Positions 41,604 through 54,610 are shown, counted from the first letter of the stretch. The stretch: DNA of 64,000 nucleotides from Xenopus tropicalis (GCF_000004195.4 NC_030678.2:61101378-61165377), one strand, 5' to 3'. Translations and numbers: made by a program. The notes: generated by a model not told the origin, from the sequence alone.

Positions 41604-44600
41604 GCTAGACAAAGCTTTATTTAGCACTAATTGAGATAATACATGTCACCTTGACTCTAGCAGAATTCCCCCCATAGTCTAAGCAGTTATACATAAAGGA
41701 ATACAAAGGTTAGGAATAATAGCCCAAACTCTGAGTAAATAAATGGTTGACAAGTTTTCAGTTAAGTTTTTGCATAGTTAGTATTGTTATTAAAGGAATT
41801 TATCACATGATGATATTCTACTACTAATACTAATTCAAATACTGTGAAATATATAAAGAATACAAGTGAGTAATACAGTTAAATAAAGCATAAAGAATTG
41901 TTTCTGCCCTGATATTAGGATAGGTACCACTATTATTATTATTATCCAGTAATAAACATATATATGTTAAACATAAAAATACTTGAATTATGCTTTATGT
42001 ATGTCTAGGAACCCACAGAATGATAAGAAAAACATAAAACAATAAAATGAGTGTAACTCACAGACCATGTGTTTATCACATTCCTTTCTCAGAAGAGGTA
42101 GTCTTATATGATGTGGGACTGGTAATGTTCCCTGAAGTCATCTGTTTTCCATCTTGTCTAGTATTCCCATCAGGTGAACAGAAATTTGAAATGTGAAGTT
42201 GTAATAGTATCACTTATGTGATAGTTCTAATGAAAGTTTTGCAACTCATTTAGAATCTTCATTTGAACTTGATATTTTCATCATCATCATCAAGAGTGAC
42301 CTTGCTTATCAGTCCCGCTGGCCATTTATTCTGTCGATATTGCTTTTTTGAGTAGAACATGACTTTAAAATTCTCAACTTTTTTCTCTTTTCTTCCCCCC
42401 CCCCCAAAAAAATCATTTTATTTTGCATTTTCATTTTTTGCCAGGGTAATAAATTGACCAAAAGAATAAAGAAAAGTCTTTCTTTGGAGCAGATTTACTG
42501 AGGCTGTGATTTTTTAACTTTGTGAAATGGTTTAAAAATTATATATTGATGCGAGTGCAAAGTACATTAGTGTAACTACTCAAAATAACAGAGATAAATA
42601 CGTTTATCTCTATTACAGAAGTGATTCATGAATATTGTTATCCTATATATTATATACAATATGAACATACATATAATAAAAATTGCTAAAGTGTTCAGAT
42701 GAGAAGGTTATTTTACATAAATGTGTTTGTGTGTTCAATTCCCCTTTAAAATTATAAGAATTACCTCCGTCCAGTGAAGGTGTGGGCGATACACTTTTGT
42801 GTATTATTTGCATGCTAATTACTGAGCTGTATTATTAGCAAATAACATGAAATGTCAATGTCTCATTTATAACAATTTGCACCATTTTTTTAGTTAATTT
42901 CTCTTGCCTCAGAGAAACATCTTCAAGACAGGATTAACCTTAAGAAGTTGGCCATAGCAAATTATGTTTATGTTAGCTATATAAACATACATGCATACTA
43001 AAAAAAGCTTACACATACTTCCCTACATATGTATATACTGTTGGTATCCACATATCGATCTAAATATCTATCTATCTATCTATCGTATGAATTTCATCTG
43101 CCAAGAGGATGTTACCTAGTGGGTAAAACTCATTAAAATTTTGTAGCGTTCCAAAGGAACCCATATGGCATTTATCTTGTGTTGCATAAAGTGATGCCAC
43201 TGTTGGAGCATCAGTCAATATGGTGGAGTGTGTAAAAGCTCCCCTTTACCAAAATCATTGAGTGAAGGCTATCATCAAAGAAAACTGATAGACGTGTTCT
43301 GTATCTGACAGTTACTGAAGAGCCTTGTAGTTATGATTCTAACAAGGCAGCCTTGACTTTATTCATGTGTCAGCATGTTATGACCATAGTAGACTTGATT
43401 AATGATTTGGCAAAGTTAATTTATATTTTATGCAGTTTTTTTTGTATACTACTATATAAAATGCTATATTAATATTTACATAAATTGAATTGCTCATAAA
43501 ACAAAACAGCTTGCTTCTGTTTGGTGTTCCTGATATTACATAGGTTTGTGCAACCTAAATATGAAATCCACACTAATAAGTAGACTCATAAAAATGTATG
43601 CCATTGATCTATTGATTGCTTATTATAAATTAATGTTGTTGCCCAATTCAATTTAGAGGGTAATAACAAATAAGATATAAACAAGAATGTACAGTTTCAT
43701 TTCTAGAAAATTACAAATGTAATTACAGTATCCTAACTGAGCATGTCCTCATACAGTATATGGTATATGGTAATACTACATTCCATGTTGTAAGTTGTGG
43801 AGTTTTTGAGAATTGTCAAAGGCACTGTACACTAAAGAATTGCTAAAGAGACATGGAGTTTAATACCAAATAAAATCTTCAAGGTCATCTTGAGGATTCT
43901 GCATCCCGCTCTTTATTGTTTCCTCAAGAGATGACTGTGATTATCAGCCACTGATCCTAATCAGATGTGCTCAGTTGCCTGTGATAATTTTTGGCCTATA
44001 GATTACACTCAATAGGGGCTTCTCATTGGGGATTTCAAAACATTTATTCACACTTTACAATGTCAACCTGTACTGTCAGCTATACATATAAATATAGGCA
44101 TATTCCAAGATTCAAAGATGCATGTATAAAAACGTGGGAATTATAAATACAGGTTTGCAGCTGGAGCTGCAATAATAATTACGTTATCTTTATTAATAGG
44201 ATGTCAGCTATATTAAGCTACTGCATTATTTTCTTGTTCCAATGTGCATGTGTGTTTGGGCGAGAGGGATAATGTTATTTGATGTTATCTGTGGAAGAAG
44301 AAGAGAAGAATCTCATAATTTTTTTTGCTACCTTTTACAGATTTATGAAACTACAATGGCTGTTATAAGGCAGTGTTCCAGTAAACACATGTACAAGCCA
44401 ATGTATCTAGTTAAACAGACTGAAATTCGTATGTATGCTGTTTTTTGCAGCCACTTTTCAGTTTTATAAATAAGGCAGATTCTTCCCACACACTTCAATG
44501 GATTTCTCCAAGTTCATTGTATATTGCAATGCTCAGTTTTTTATTTTTTTTTTTTACAAATCATGAATCCAGTGCCTTTATATTGGAAATGAATTTGTGT

Positions 44601-44609
44601 GTACACATA
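41604..44609. other. Unique AT-rich tract, no gene called
   Basis: 3 kb without a supported gene. It contains a C run at 42396-42405, a short (TATC)n tract at 43066-43084, a dense TAAT/octamer-containing patch at 42760-42950, and an exon-like open stretch at 44341-44428 that is discussed separately but not called. Confidence 0.5.
43066..43084. repeat. (TATC)n microsatellite
   Basis: Four to five TATC units; a related imperfect CTATCTATAT run occurs at 30121-30140. Confidence 0.9.
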
Positions 44610-44896
44610 GGGGCAGATTTACTAATCCACGAATACGAATCCCGAAAGGGAAAAAATCTTATTGTAAACGAAAATTTTGCGACCTTTTCTGTCGCCGGCG
44701 CGATTTTTCGTATTTATCATATTTTGCGCAACTTTTTCATCGACGGCGACGAAAAAGTCGCGGAAAATATATGAAAAAGTCGTGACGGCGACAGAAAAAT
44801 AGCGGGACATACGAAAAAGTCGCAAAGAAACCAATCATTACGAAAAAAACGCGTTCGGGCGCTTTCGGTCCATTCGTGGATTAGTAAATCTGCCCC
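44610..44896. mobile_element. GGGGCAGATTTACTAATCC palindromic MITE, complete
   Basis: GGGGCAGATTTACTAATCCA mirrors GGATTAGTAAATCTGCCCC, and ATA flanks both ends (44607-44609 and 44897-44899). The middle is CGT/ACG-rich with mirrored GTCGCCGGCGCG / CGACGGCGAC blocks. Overlapping open frames on both strands come from the palindrome. Confidence 0.88.
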
Positions 44897-45027
44897 ATAG
44901 AGACCTATACATCAAAATTCCAATTTGTTAATTTTTAAAAAATGTTCTAATTCAAATAAAATATAAAACTTACCAAACTCAAACGTGTGCTTATTTATTA
45001 AAAAAAACGAATACAAAAAACTTAAAC

Positions 45028-45444
45028 TTAAAGGGGACCTATCATCCTAAGAGACAACTCCAAATTTCTGTAGTGTTTGTAAAGCAACATAAATGTCACT
45101 TACACTATATAAATTATATAAATCTTGTCTCCTTAAATCTTGGAATTACACAGTCATAGCAAGTATGCAGGTACCATTTTGTGGGGAATCGGCCCCAATT
45201 GAGCATGCTCAAGCAGGGTCTATTTGGCAGTGAGACCCGAAATATATTCTAATGAATGGAAGATGGCGCTTAGGTACGCTGCTCCGCTGCTCTGCTGCTC
45301 TGCTGCTCTGCTGCTCTGCTTTTAGAGCTTGGGTTTTTCTGTGGGGCCACAAGTTATAGGCTATGCTCGAAGGGAGAGGTGAGGGGCGCCAATGCAGGGC
45401 AGTTAAAGGGGCTTTTGTACCTGGGGGGTTTAGTTCTCCTTTAA
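45028..45444. mobile_element. T2-type MITE (TTAAAGGGGACC), complete
   Basis: TTAA at 45028-45031 and 45441-45444. TTAAAGGGGACC at the left and GTTTAGTTCTCCTTTAA at the right fit T2-type ends. The interior holds an 8-bp CTGCTCTG repeat (45278-45320). The minus-strand frame at 45209-45556 crosses the element boundary and is not a gene. Confidence 0.82.
45278..45320. repeat. (CTGCTCTG)n short tandem repeat
   Basis: About five copies of an 8-bp unit within the T2-type MITE. Confidence 0.9.
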
Positions 45445-46873
45445 CATAACCCTGCCAATTTTTAGTAGGCAAATTTTGTATGGTTTTTACATCCTCTGGA
45501 GCCTTTTTTGGCCTTTGGCTTATTAAGAATAGGTTCCAAAAAGAAGATAATGTCAATGAATCTTGCTCCTAAATTGAATTGAAGTTTCACTATGTAACTA
45601 CAAATCTTACTCATAAGTACAAGTAGAAATAGAGCCTGTGGAGGCAATTCTATTTCCCAAAAAGACTGATTACCAAACTTTCAGCCTGTTATCAGAATGT
45701 GTAACAGTTATCAAATTTATTGACCTAAACATAAAAGTAAGTCTTCAATTTAAGTAGTAGTAATTTATTAATAATTCACCACACACCCTTATTGCCATAG
45801 GTAATGGGTTCATTTGGATAGGGGGCATTAAAACACCAGCAGCTAACTGCTTGTACTACAGCTAACTGCTTGATTCTGTAAGAATGACTAACTGTAATGT
45901 TACTTTACTGCTAAAAATATGAATGATATTTATTTATATATAGGACAAAGGAGTCCCGTCTAGTGCCTTGCTTCACTTGTACTTAGACGCGTTTGCCAAG
46001 TTTAACTGGGATTGCACTGGTAACTGGGAGTGAATTGGGATAAAACACAAAAATGCAAAAGTGCCAAAACAAGTTTTTTTTTTTATTTTGTGCTCTGCAT
46101 TTTGAATATTTCTCTCTATAGAAAAGTAATGTAGACATTCAGCTGCCTGCTTTTGTGTCAGGACGCTAACCTCTAAAAGCACTTTAGTTTAGCTAAAACT
46201 TGTAGGAACCTTGACCTGGGAAAGAAAAGAGAAATGATTTAACCAAAACCCTTGTGACTCTTTAAGCAAGAGCACATTAACTGAATATTTCATAAAAGAT
46301 ACATTAGAAAATTTATCATGATTTACTGAAACCGATAGCACTCTGTGTATATTAATACAATGTATTTTGTTCAGTTGGCTGAATGGAACATTAATTTTAA
46401 GAGACATATGGAATGTTTTTGACTCATTTACATCAAGATAACCATTGTAAATGACAAAGTCCAAGGTTAGCATTAAGTTGTTTAACAGGTGCCTCCGTGG
46501 GAATTATTTAATATTTCCCTGAACAGTTTGTAAGAGGAAACAAGATAATTAAATATTTTTTAGCAAGGCTATCTCATATAAAGCAATTTCCTCATTTAAT
46601 GAATATTATTTTGCAGAAAATGCATAAATGATTTCAATTTGTAAAACGCAGGAAAGTTACTGTTTTCTTGCCCATAACAGCGAGAAGGAATGTTTTTTCC
46701 TTGTGAATTTATGAAATGTCTTACACTTAATTATCACTAGGAAATGCACATTTATTATGTAAAATAAATGTTTACACTATATTATCCTTTAGGTACACTA
46801 ACTGGCAAATACCTCTGTTTTCAGTGGATCGTTTATTGTGGTACAAATGAATTTTATTAGGGGGGCACAAGAA
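45445..46873. other. Unique sequence, no gene seen
   Basis: 1.4 kb with no recognised gene or repeat. Confidence 0.5.
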
Positions 46874-46990
46874 TAGTGATGAATCTTTCCCATTTCGCGT
46901 CGCAAAAAAATGAGAGAAATACGAAAAATGATGTGTGTCAAAAAAAAAATTTGCACACTCGTAAAAAAAAGACACATGACAACATGTGAA
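46874..46990. mobile_element. TAGTGATGRGC hAT-type MITE, one end
   Basis: TAGTGATGAATCTTTCCCAT followed by TTCGCG words and ACACATGACAACATG. The opposite end is not recognisable. Confidence 0.5.
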
Positions 46991-47385
46991 AATTATTATT
47001 TTTTGTAAATTAATGCCATTATAATAAAATCTTTCATATATTTTTAAATAAGGCCAGAATGCAATTGCAATCATTCCAAAGGCAATAAGTAAATATTATG
47101 ATTGTTGTTTTTGCTGCAACTGAGTGATTTTTGATGTGTCCTTATATCAATACCTATATAATAAAAGGCAATACACTGAGAATTTATTTCCTCTATAATA
47201 AATTCAGAATAAATACATTCAAGTTATCTTGTACAGGAGTAAGAACTTTTGTATTACTCAATACAAATGGAATAGTGGAAGTTAGCAACATTTCAAAATT
47301 CTTAAAATAAAAATAACTGTGTTCATAGTTTAATAAACAGGAAATAATTATTGCTTTAATTTTGTATTTAAAAAATACTAATTAT
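46991..47385. other. Unique AT-rich sequence, no gene seen
   Basis: Nothing recognised. Confidence 0.5.
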
Positions 47386-47542
47386 TAGTGATGAGTGAAT
47401 TTTTGGTCATTGGTGAGTTTTATAGCTGACAAAAATTTGCAGAGTGAGGAAAAAGTTGTGGTCATGTAAAAAAAGTTGCGTGCATCAATGTTTTTCACAA
47501 GTTTTCGGCAAAGAGAAAATAGGATAGATTCACTCATCACTG
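47386..47542. mobile_element. Short TAGTGATGRGC hAT-type MITE with exact 8-bp duplication
   Basis: At 157 bp this is the shortest complete copy. It starts TAGTGATGAGTGAATTTTTG and ends ATTCACTCATCACTG. CTAATTAT occurs exactly on both sides (47378-47385 and 47543-47550). Confidence 0.9.
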
Positions 47543-47588
47543 CTAATTATTAAATATAATACTAATATATAACACTATAATAGTTATA

Positions 47589-47894
47589 TAGGTATGGGAT
47601 CCCTTATCCTGAGACCCATTATCCAGAAAGTTCTGAATTACGGCAAGGCCATCTCCCAAAGACTCCATTATAAGCAAATAATTCTAATTTTTAAAAATGA
47701 TTTCCTTTTTCTCTGTAATAATAAAACAGTACCTTGTCAGGTATAATTAATCCTTATTCGAGGCAAAACAAGCATATTGGGTTTATAATATTTAAATGAT
47801 TTTTAGCAGACTTATGGAGATCCAAATTACTGAAAGATCCCTTATCCAGAAAACTCCAGGTCCCAAGCATTTTGGATAACAAGTCCCATACCTG
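47589..47894. mobile_element. CAGGTATRGGA MITE, complete, TA-flanked
   Basis: Starts TAGGTATGGGATCCCTTATC, ends CAAGTCCCATACCTG, with TA outside each end. Orientation is opposite to the 2.1-kb copy, since TCTCTGTAATAATAAAACAG appears in the left half. Confidence 0.88.
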
Positions 47895-47896
47895 TA

Positions 47897-50800
47897 ATAG
47901 AATTCATGTGATGTATGAAATGATTACATTGGAAATAATATTGGAAAAAGTGTTGATAATTTGAACCTTTGCATTTCTAGATCTCTACCTGCCTACACTT
48001 TTACGTAAAATAATTTTTTTCCTACTAGTATTTTTATGGAATCTAAAAAATTGAATGTTAATAAAACAAAATCAGTGTGATATAGCTACTAGTGATAGCT
48101 CTAGCTTAGTATACAAGACACAAATAGAGATTGCTGTGGAACCTTTAAGGTGAACAAAGTCAAAACTGCATCATATTAGTTGGGACATCAGCACAAAGCT
48201 TGTATGTTCTCCTTATGTTGGCAGAGGTTTTTTCCAGGCTCTGTGGATTCCTAACACAGTCCAAAAAAACATGCTAGTAAGCCTGTTGAAGCTACGTCTA
48301 GTATTTGACTGTAACAAGATACCAGGATTGCAATCTTCTCTGGGGCACGGAATGATTTAAATTATAGAAAATTCTTTGTAAAAGGCTATGAGTTTTTAGT
48401 AGTATATATAAAAGTAAATAATGTATAAACCCCATGCCAGAGTAATTTACTCAAAACTTCCTGTTGTATTATTGGATGTTATTGGTTTGGCAGACAAAAA
48501 CCATGGTTTTTAATAAGCACTCATCTTTTGTAAACTGCAGAACACCAATCCTTGAACTTAAGCAACAATACTTATAGACATGCAGATAAATCAAGTTCAC
48601 TCCACTATGAACAAGGCGTTGATGTCTATGTGTGTTACTGCTAACAGTGTGAAGAGAATGTCAGGCAATTGCTTACAGTGCAGAACTAATCTACTGAGAC
48701 TGCAGAATTTACTGTTAGCAGCTGTGGTAAAATATCCACCATTATTTCAAGAGCCTTTCAGACATACTTTCTTTTCATGTATCAAATGAACTACCACTTT
48801 ATTATCAAGCTGAACATTTTAATAATTTCTGGAGCTTGCTGTTTGTCAAACTGCTGTAACTGAAAAGGACATGAAGTGGACACGTTCTGCCCCGAGTGGT
48901 TCATAAATCTTCACAGTATGTGTTATTTACTATACTGTCTCCTGACATCTTTGTCAAAGCTAAGGTTTTGATTTTCTGACGTAAATCAGATAATGTTGCT
49001 GCAATTTTTGCCATCTAGCTTTAGCCTCATTTTCACAAATAACAGTATGGACAGGCTCCTTGTTTGCCGCAGATCTACTTTTGAGGTACAGCATGTTAAC
49101 AGTGGGGAGATCATTATAATTTTTGGTAAAGAGTTACAAAATAAAGATTTAATTGTACATTTATTTAAACTTGGTTCTCTGGATAAGATAACAGAAAGGA
49201 CTATTACAGGCACAGGATAAATACACCAGGAACTAAGGAAAGAGCCAGAATAACTGTACAAAGAATTATCACACGTGTTTTTATGTAATGCCAGACAAGT
49301 GGCATAATTAACCTGCTTCCAGTAAATAATACTGGCCTAAACAATAAAAAACAAAGCCTGATGAATAATTGCTAAATAACAGCAGTACAGTTTCAATTAG
49401 AAATAGAGGAAAGTAAACTTTAGGCAAGTGGTGATAATAAATGTGGTGCTCTGTGTGACAGCTTTTGTACAAGGGAAGTTGTGACTGATTAGCAATATAC
49501 TGACAAATCTTCCAGTTCATCCATGTCCTACTTGATGCTTTTTCACATACCTTTCTACTTGCTAAAGCTATGAAGCATTTCAAAATGAGCACGATGATTT
49601 CATTGTACTAGTGTGTTTATAAAGACAGTTCTTCTACTATGTCACACAAATCCGATACAATTTGCAACAATATGTCACTAGGGATAACTGCAGACAATAT
49701 AGGATTGAGGCAAAAGTTCAAAACTCTATTGTAACGAAGGAACAGAGACCAGAGTTTTGTTGGCAGATTTTAATTAATAGGGCATTGAAATTCATGATAA
49801 GGGCTCATTGCTACAAGGCCAAGATAACAACAAAGGATTAAAAGCAGCACACATTTGAATCAATTTGAAAGGATGGCAGATAATGTAGTGTCAATACGAA
49901 TTTTCCTTTGTGAAGCAGTAACATTCGTTCTCTCTAAAGCTGTGCTCATCATCTCTAATCATAGCACTGAGATATGACGGTGCTTTATCTGATTGCAGCC
50001 AAGTAGAATTATGCACATATTACTAGATCTGTGCCTTTGCCTTATAGAATAGATTTGTGGTATAGTCAGTTCGCTGCAACTTATCTTTATAAATTGTATT
50101 CAGTTGGTTATAGATTTGTCCTTAACAGGTTTGTGTCATTGCAAGTCTTTCTATTTTATGGGGAGAAATAATTGCATTTAATAAATGTTACAGTACAACA
50201 AACTGCTTAGTGATTCCTAGTCAGAAAATAACATATAATTGGGATTATTCATGACCACAAGTGCAGTTAAGTTTATTAAAGGTATTTGTGTCAAAAGCCG
50301 CTCTTTGAACTTTTGCATATTTTTTGCACGTCTGTTGATGCCAGGGAACCCTGGAGCTACTGCCATCACCAAAAGTGCAATTATGGGAAAACAGCACTGC
50401 ATTATGGGTAAAAAAATATGGTGATATGGAATATCTGCAATTCTTTTTTTTATGCATTTACTAACATTTATATGGCTTAAGTCTAATTGCTGAAAAGTCA
50501 CCTTTGTGGAAATGAGGTTTATGGAAGCTTCTTTTATGCTGGATGGTGTGAAAGAAAACATCATGTCACTATTTCTTTTATTTCTTCTTGCCCCTTTTTT
50601 CTTTCAAGACATTTCATAGTATTTTCGGCAAGGAAGATTTTCTATGAGGGATTAAAGAAAAATACAAAATCTAGATAAAGTACATACATGTGAGAAAAAA
50701 TCCTTAACATTTCCATGTACATATTGTGTGCTAGGTATCCCAGAGGATTTCTCAAATTATTCCAGATAGGTATCTCTAGAACCATCTCCTAAGCTGTGTC

Positions 50801-52784
50801 TTAACCTAGACGTTAATTTGATTAAAATGGCTAAAGATGAGATCCGCTCTTTTGGGATAATTAATCTTTAATTGATCGTAATCAAACTAACCCCTTATAA
50901 TACAGTTTAGAAAATGTTTCCTAAGATAAATGTGGGGGAATCATGTTTTTAGATGCCTAGTGATAAATGCCCCAGCAATATGCATAAATTTAAGTGCAAA
51001 CTGGCACAGCTGATAGAGTTTGCCTCATATTACAAGGATTGCTTCCCCTTTTTGCTTGTTTTCGTTTGCTCTAAAACCATTTATTTTATAAATATATTCT
51101 ACCTTTGCCACTGTTCAGGGGTAAAATTTCCTTTACTAAAAAACTGAAGGTACAGAAGTCCTATGCAATTTAACGGGTAACGTACGGTTATATGTACCAG
51201 TGGAAAAAGTTTGCAGAATCAAGCTGCTTAGACAGCATTCATTTGAGGCAGATTTCAAAGACGGATGGACTGGACGCAATCTTCTTTTAATCAGCCTATG
51301 TCACAAATGGTAGCTATTACAATGTTAGCTAAGGGCAATGCATTTTGGGGGAGATTTTTGCCTGCTGTAGCTACTTTTTAACACGGGCAACAAATCTCCC
51401 TGTGTGATATATGTTTTCCTATTAACACAAACAATGCTAAACCTTTGCAAAAAGGTAGCTTCCTGACAACTTAAAGGAGAACTACACTTGGGTTGGTACC
51501 CAGAGATCTGAAGAGAATTCTCTAAAATGATGAAGCTGAAATAGAGCCAAACTCTTTGGTTCTTTTGAGCATGCACATAAAATTCCTACAACGTCTTTAT
51601 CTCTAGGAGCTATTCTGTGGCCTCTGATCACTCACCGGTTAAATGCTAAAGACAGAAATGCCATCCTTAGATTCACAAAGGAAAAGGGCAATTTACAATA
51701 TTGAGTTAGTAGAATCTCTGTTCACACATATTTCTTGTCTGAAGTGCAACACTAAAGATCCAAATTTGAAGATGCCAAGAGGAGGCTTGAATCTAATAAC
51801 ATGAACTATGCCATACTTTGCCTGGCCAGGCTTTGGGTGATAGCAGATGGCACTAACCAGCTTTTTTACTCACTCTGCTTTGTATGGCTCGCTACTTAAC
51901 TGATAGCCACAGCATGTCTGCACTCCACTGAATAACTCTCTGCCTTTGTAGATTCTTCCTTTGGCCCAGTTAACAGTGACTTTATAGTAGTTTTTGTTGG
52001 TGCTCAAATGCCACATGTTATTATCAGTTAGGTTTTATGCAGTGCTTCTGATCTGCATCTTGCTGCTCATATTGATTTATTTTATTTCTCAGGAATTTAC
52101 CTTTACCATTGTTTTGCTTCTGCATATCAAAAAAGAAGACAGTAAGGTAGTATAGCTTAGTTTAGTATAGGTCTGTGACAGACCCTGCTGACTGGTTGCC
52201 CCCTAAATATTAATAAATTAAATAATATACATTTTTAATTTCTTAATATATTTGCTGTTTTTATGGGTAAAATGTAATTGTGGTTGGGAAGGTTGGAAGT
52301 GGAAATCTTCTGCACTAACCCATATCAATATATTTATTTTGTGCACAAAGCTATTAAAATGTGACTTGGGGGGGGGGGGGTACACGGGACATAACTGTTT
52401 AGTTAGTTTGCTTTTGATCTTAAGCATGCAGGTCAGATTTAAAAGCAAACAATTATGTATCATATGGCCACCCCTCAAGTCATTGATTGGTTACTGACTT
52501 TTATCAGGTTAGAGAGCTGAAAAGGAGGAAGCTGAGTTTTGACTAGTATGTTAGGCATTTGTTCACTGCAGCCTTTATAGATTACATTTTTTGTTACCTA
52601 ACTACACTGGAAGCATTTTTCATTTTGAACAGCCTACCTCTTTTTTGTAGTTTCATGTTTACACTGGATAATCTCTTTAAGAGAGCTAATGGAATAAATA
52701 AGCCTTGACTATTTATTAAGAATTACATTAATATTTATAGTGTACACCCAAGTCCTATAGATGTATATATTAGTGGAACGGATG
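47897..52784. other. Long unique tract with repeat scraps, no gene seen
   Basis: 4.9 kb with no supported gene. Scraps: GGGGGAGATTTTTGCC..GGCAACAAATCTCCCTGTG (51347-51410) resembles a decayed GGGGAGATTAGTCGC hairpin MITE, TTAAAGGAGAACTACACTTG at 51471 looks like a T2-type left end, and AGGGAACCCTGGAGCTACTG near 50343 echoes 13556. The tract 48850-49600 is repeat-free with open but unrecognised frames on both strands. Confidence 0.5.
52371..52380. repeat. Poly-G run
   Basis: Twelve or so consecutive G; comparable homopolymers occur at 1036, 29400 (C), 42396 (C) and 54775 (C). They are likely length-variable. Confidence 0.85.
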
Positions 52785-53533
52785 TGACCACACCCTCAAA
52801 ATACCACTCCCATTTTAAAAAATGTGGCAGGTTCTGTAAAGTTTGAACACATTTCTGGGGGTTTGGGGGTCTTTTTTTATGTCTTATTACAGTTTTGCTA
52901 ATAAAGGTGAAATTGCTCTTTAAGCTCCAAATCTCAGTTCTCCCAAGAGACCTGTTTATCTTATTAGTTGCAATTGTATCTTAAGGTGGCCATACACGCA
53001 CCGATATTATCGTACGAAACCTCGTTTCGTACGATAATCGGTGCATGTATGGCATGTCGGCGAGTCGACCGATATCGCAGGAAGCTGCTGATATCGGACG
53101 ACTCGCCGATCGGACCAGTTTGAAAATTTTGATCGGGCGCCATAGAAGGCGCCTGACCAAAATTCTCCCTTCAGAGCTGAATCGGCAGAAGGAGGTAGAA
53201 ATCCTATTGTTTCTACCTCCTTACCTGCCGATTCAGCCCTGAATGGTGTGTGGCGGATCTTACGATGTTTCGTGCGACCGATGGTCGTACGAAACATCGT
53301 CAGATCGCCACGTGTATGGCCACCTTAAGTGTGATTGTTGACTGTTGAGAATTCTGGGCTCTCTGCCAAAAGCCTACTTATCTAATTAAGATTGAGAAAC
53401 TTTGTATCTTTTTTGGCTTTCAGTGCAGTAGATCTAAGGGAAATGAGAGACTTTTCAATAAAAATCCAGCACTGCAGGGTGAGCTGCCAAAATCGAGACT
53501 GTCCCTTGAAAATCGGGACAGTAGGGTGGTATG
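52785..53533. mobile_element. CATACCTCC-family MITE interrupted by another MITE
   Basis: This is the family of 16988-17449 in reverse orientation. TACCACTCCCATTTTAAAAA, AGCTCCAAATCTCAGTTCTC and GGCTCTCTGCCAAAAGCCTA all occur in mirrored order, and the right end reads GGGTGGTATG. The left terminus is lost. Removing 52985-53324 and one TTAA restores continuity with the 17-kb copy. Confidence 0.85.
52985..53324. mobile_element. GGTGGCCATACAC MITE, complete, TTAA-flanked, nested
   Basis: GGTGGCCATACACGCACCG mirrors CGTGTATGGCCACC, with TTAA at 52981-52984 and 53325-53328. Immediately inside the left end GCACCGATATTATCGTACGA pairs with TCGTACGATAATCGGTGC as a perfect-looking local hairpin. The core contains mirrored GGAGGTAGAAATCCTA / TTTCTACCTCC words. 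It has no coding capacity; the 96-codon minus frame is a palindrome shadow. Confidence 0.9.
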
Positions 53534-53623
53534 CAAATGCATTAGGGGCTATAAATATGTTTGGCCTAGTGCTACTCTTGTTGCTTTACATTGTTTTCTG
53601 GCACCTGGTTTATGACTTTGTTA

Positions 53624-54120
53624 ATGGTGTGCATCTTGTGACATATTTATTTATATTCCATCATTTACAAAGGCATGAAAAGTCACTGAATGCCATTTTT
53701 ACATAACAATTTCCATTGGCCAATACTTTTTGTGCTGAAATTTGACACAATCGTGTAAAACTAATTCATTAACAGGTTGGTAAATATTGGGGATTTTTAT
53801 GCAGCAATGTCTAAGGATCAGAAGGTGATGTATGGTGTATTTGATTAACTATTTTTATTACATAGAATGACGTGCATGGTGTGCATCTTGTGACATATTC
53901 ATGTATATTCCATCATTTACAAAGGCATGAAAAGTCACTGAATGCCATTTTTACATAACAATTTCCATTTTCCAATACTTTTTGTGCTGAAATTTTACAC
54001 GTGTAAAACGAATTCATTAACAGGTTGGTAACTATTGGGGTTTTTTATGCAGCAATGTCTACTGATCAGGTGGTGATGTGTGGTGTATTTGATTAACTAT
54101 TTTTATTATATAGCATGATA
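53624..54120 (+). repeat. Tandem duplication of a 252-bp unit
   Basis: ATGGTGTGCATCTTGTGACA starts at 53624 and again at 53876. The units share TTCCATCATTTACAAAGGCA, AAAGTCACTGAATGCCATTT, AACAGGTTGGTAA and ATGCAGCAATGTCTA. By eye they differ at only a few percent of positions, with a small deletion near ACACAATCGTG in the second. Confidence 0.92.
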
Positions 54121-54282
54121 AATAGGTCTATTACACAGCATGAGAAATAGGTTCATTTGCATCAGTTGTTTATATAAGGATGGCTGGTATAACTGGGTAT
54201 GCGTACAGATGAACTCAGTATTATTGTTATGCATTTAAATTTAGTATTTATATGAATATAATAAAACCAGAAAATGTTACTA

Positions 54283-54610
54283 CAGGTATCGGAGCTGTTA
54301 TCCAGAATGCTTGGGACCTGGGGCTTTCTTTATAAGGGGTCTTTCCGTAATTTGGATCTCCATACCTTAAGTCTACTAAAAAATCATTTAAACATCATTT
54401 CAACCCAATAGGATTGTTTTGCATCAAATAAGGATTAATTATACCTTAGTTGGGATCAAGTACAAGGTACTGTTTTATTATTACAGAGAAAAAGGAAATC
54501 ATTTTTAAAAATTAGAATTATTTGCTTATAATGGAGTCTATAGGAGATGGTCTTTCCATAATTTGGAACTTTCTGAATAACAGGTTTCCGGATAAGGGAT
54601 CCTATACCTG
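54283..54610. mobile_element. CAGGTATRGGA MITE, complete, TA-flanked
   Basis: CAGGTATCGGAGCTGTTATC to GATCCTATACCTG with TA on both sides. Same orientation as the 2.1 and 36.2-kb copies. Confidence 0.9.
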
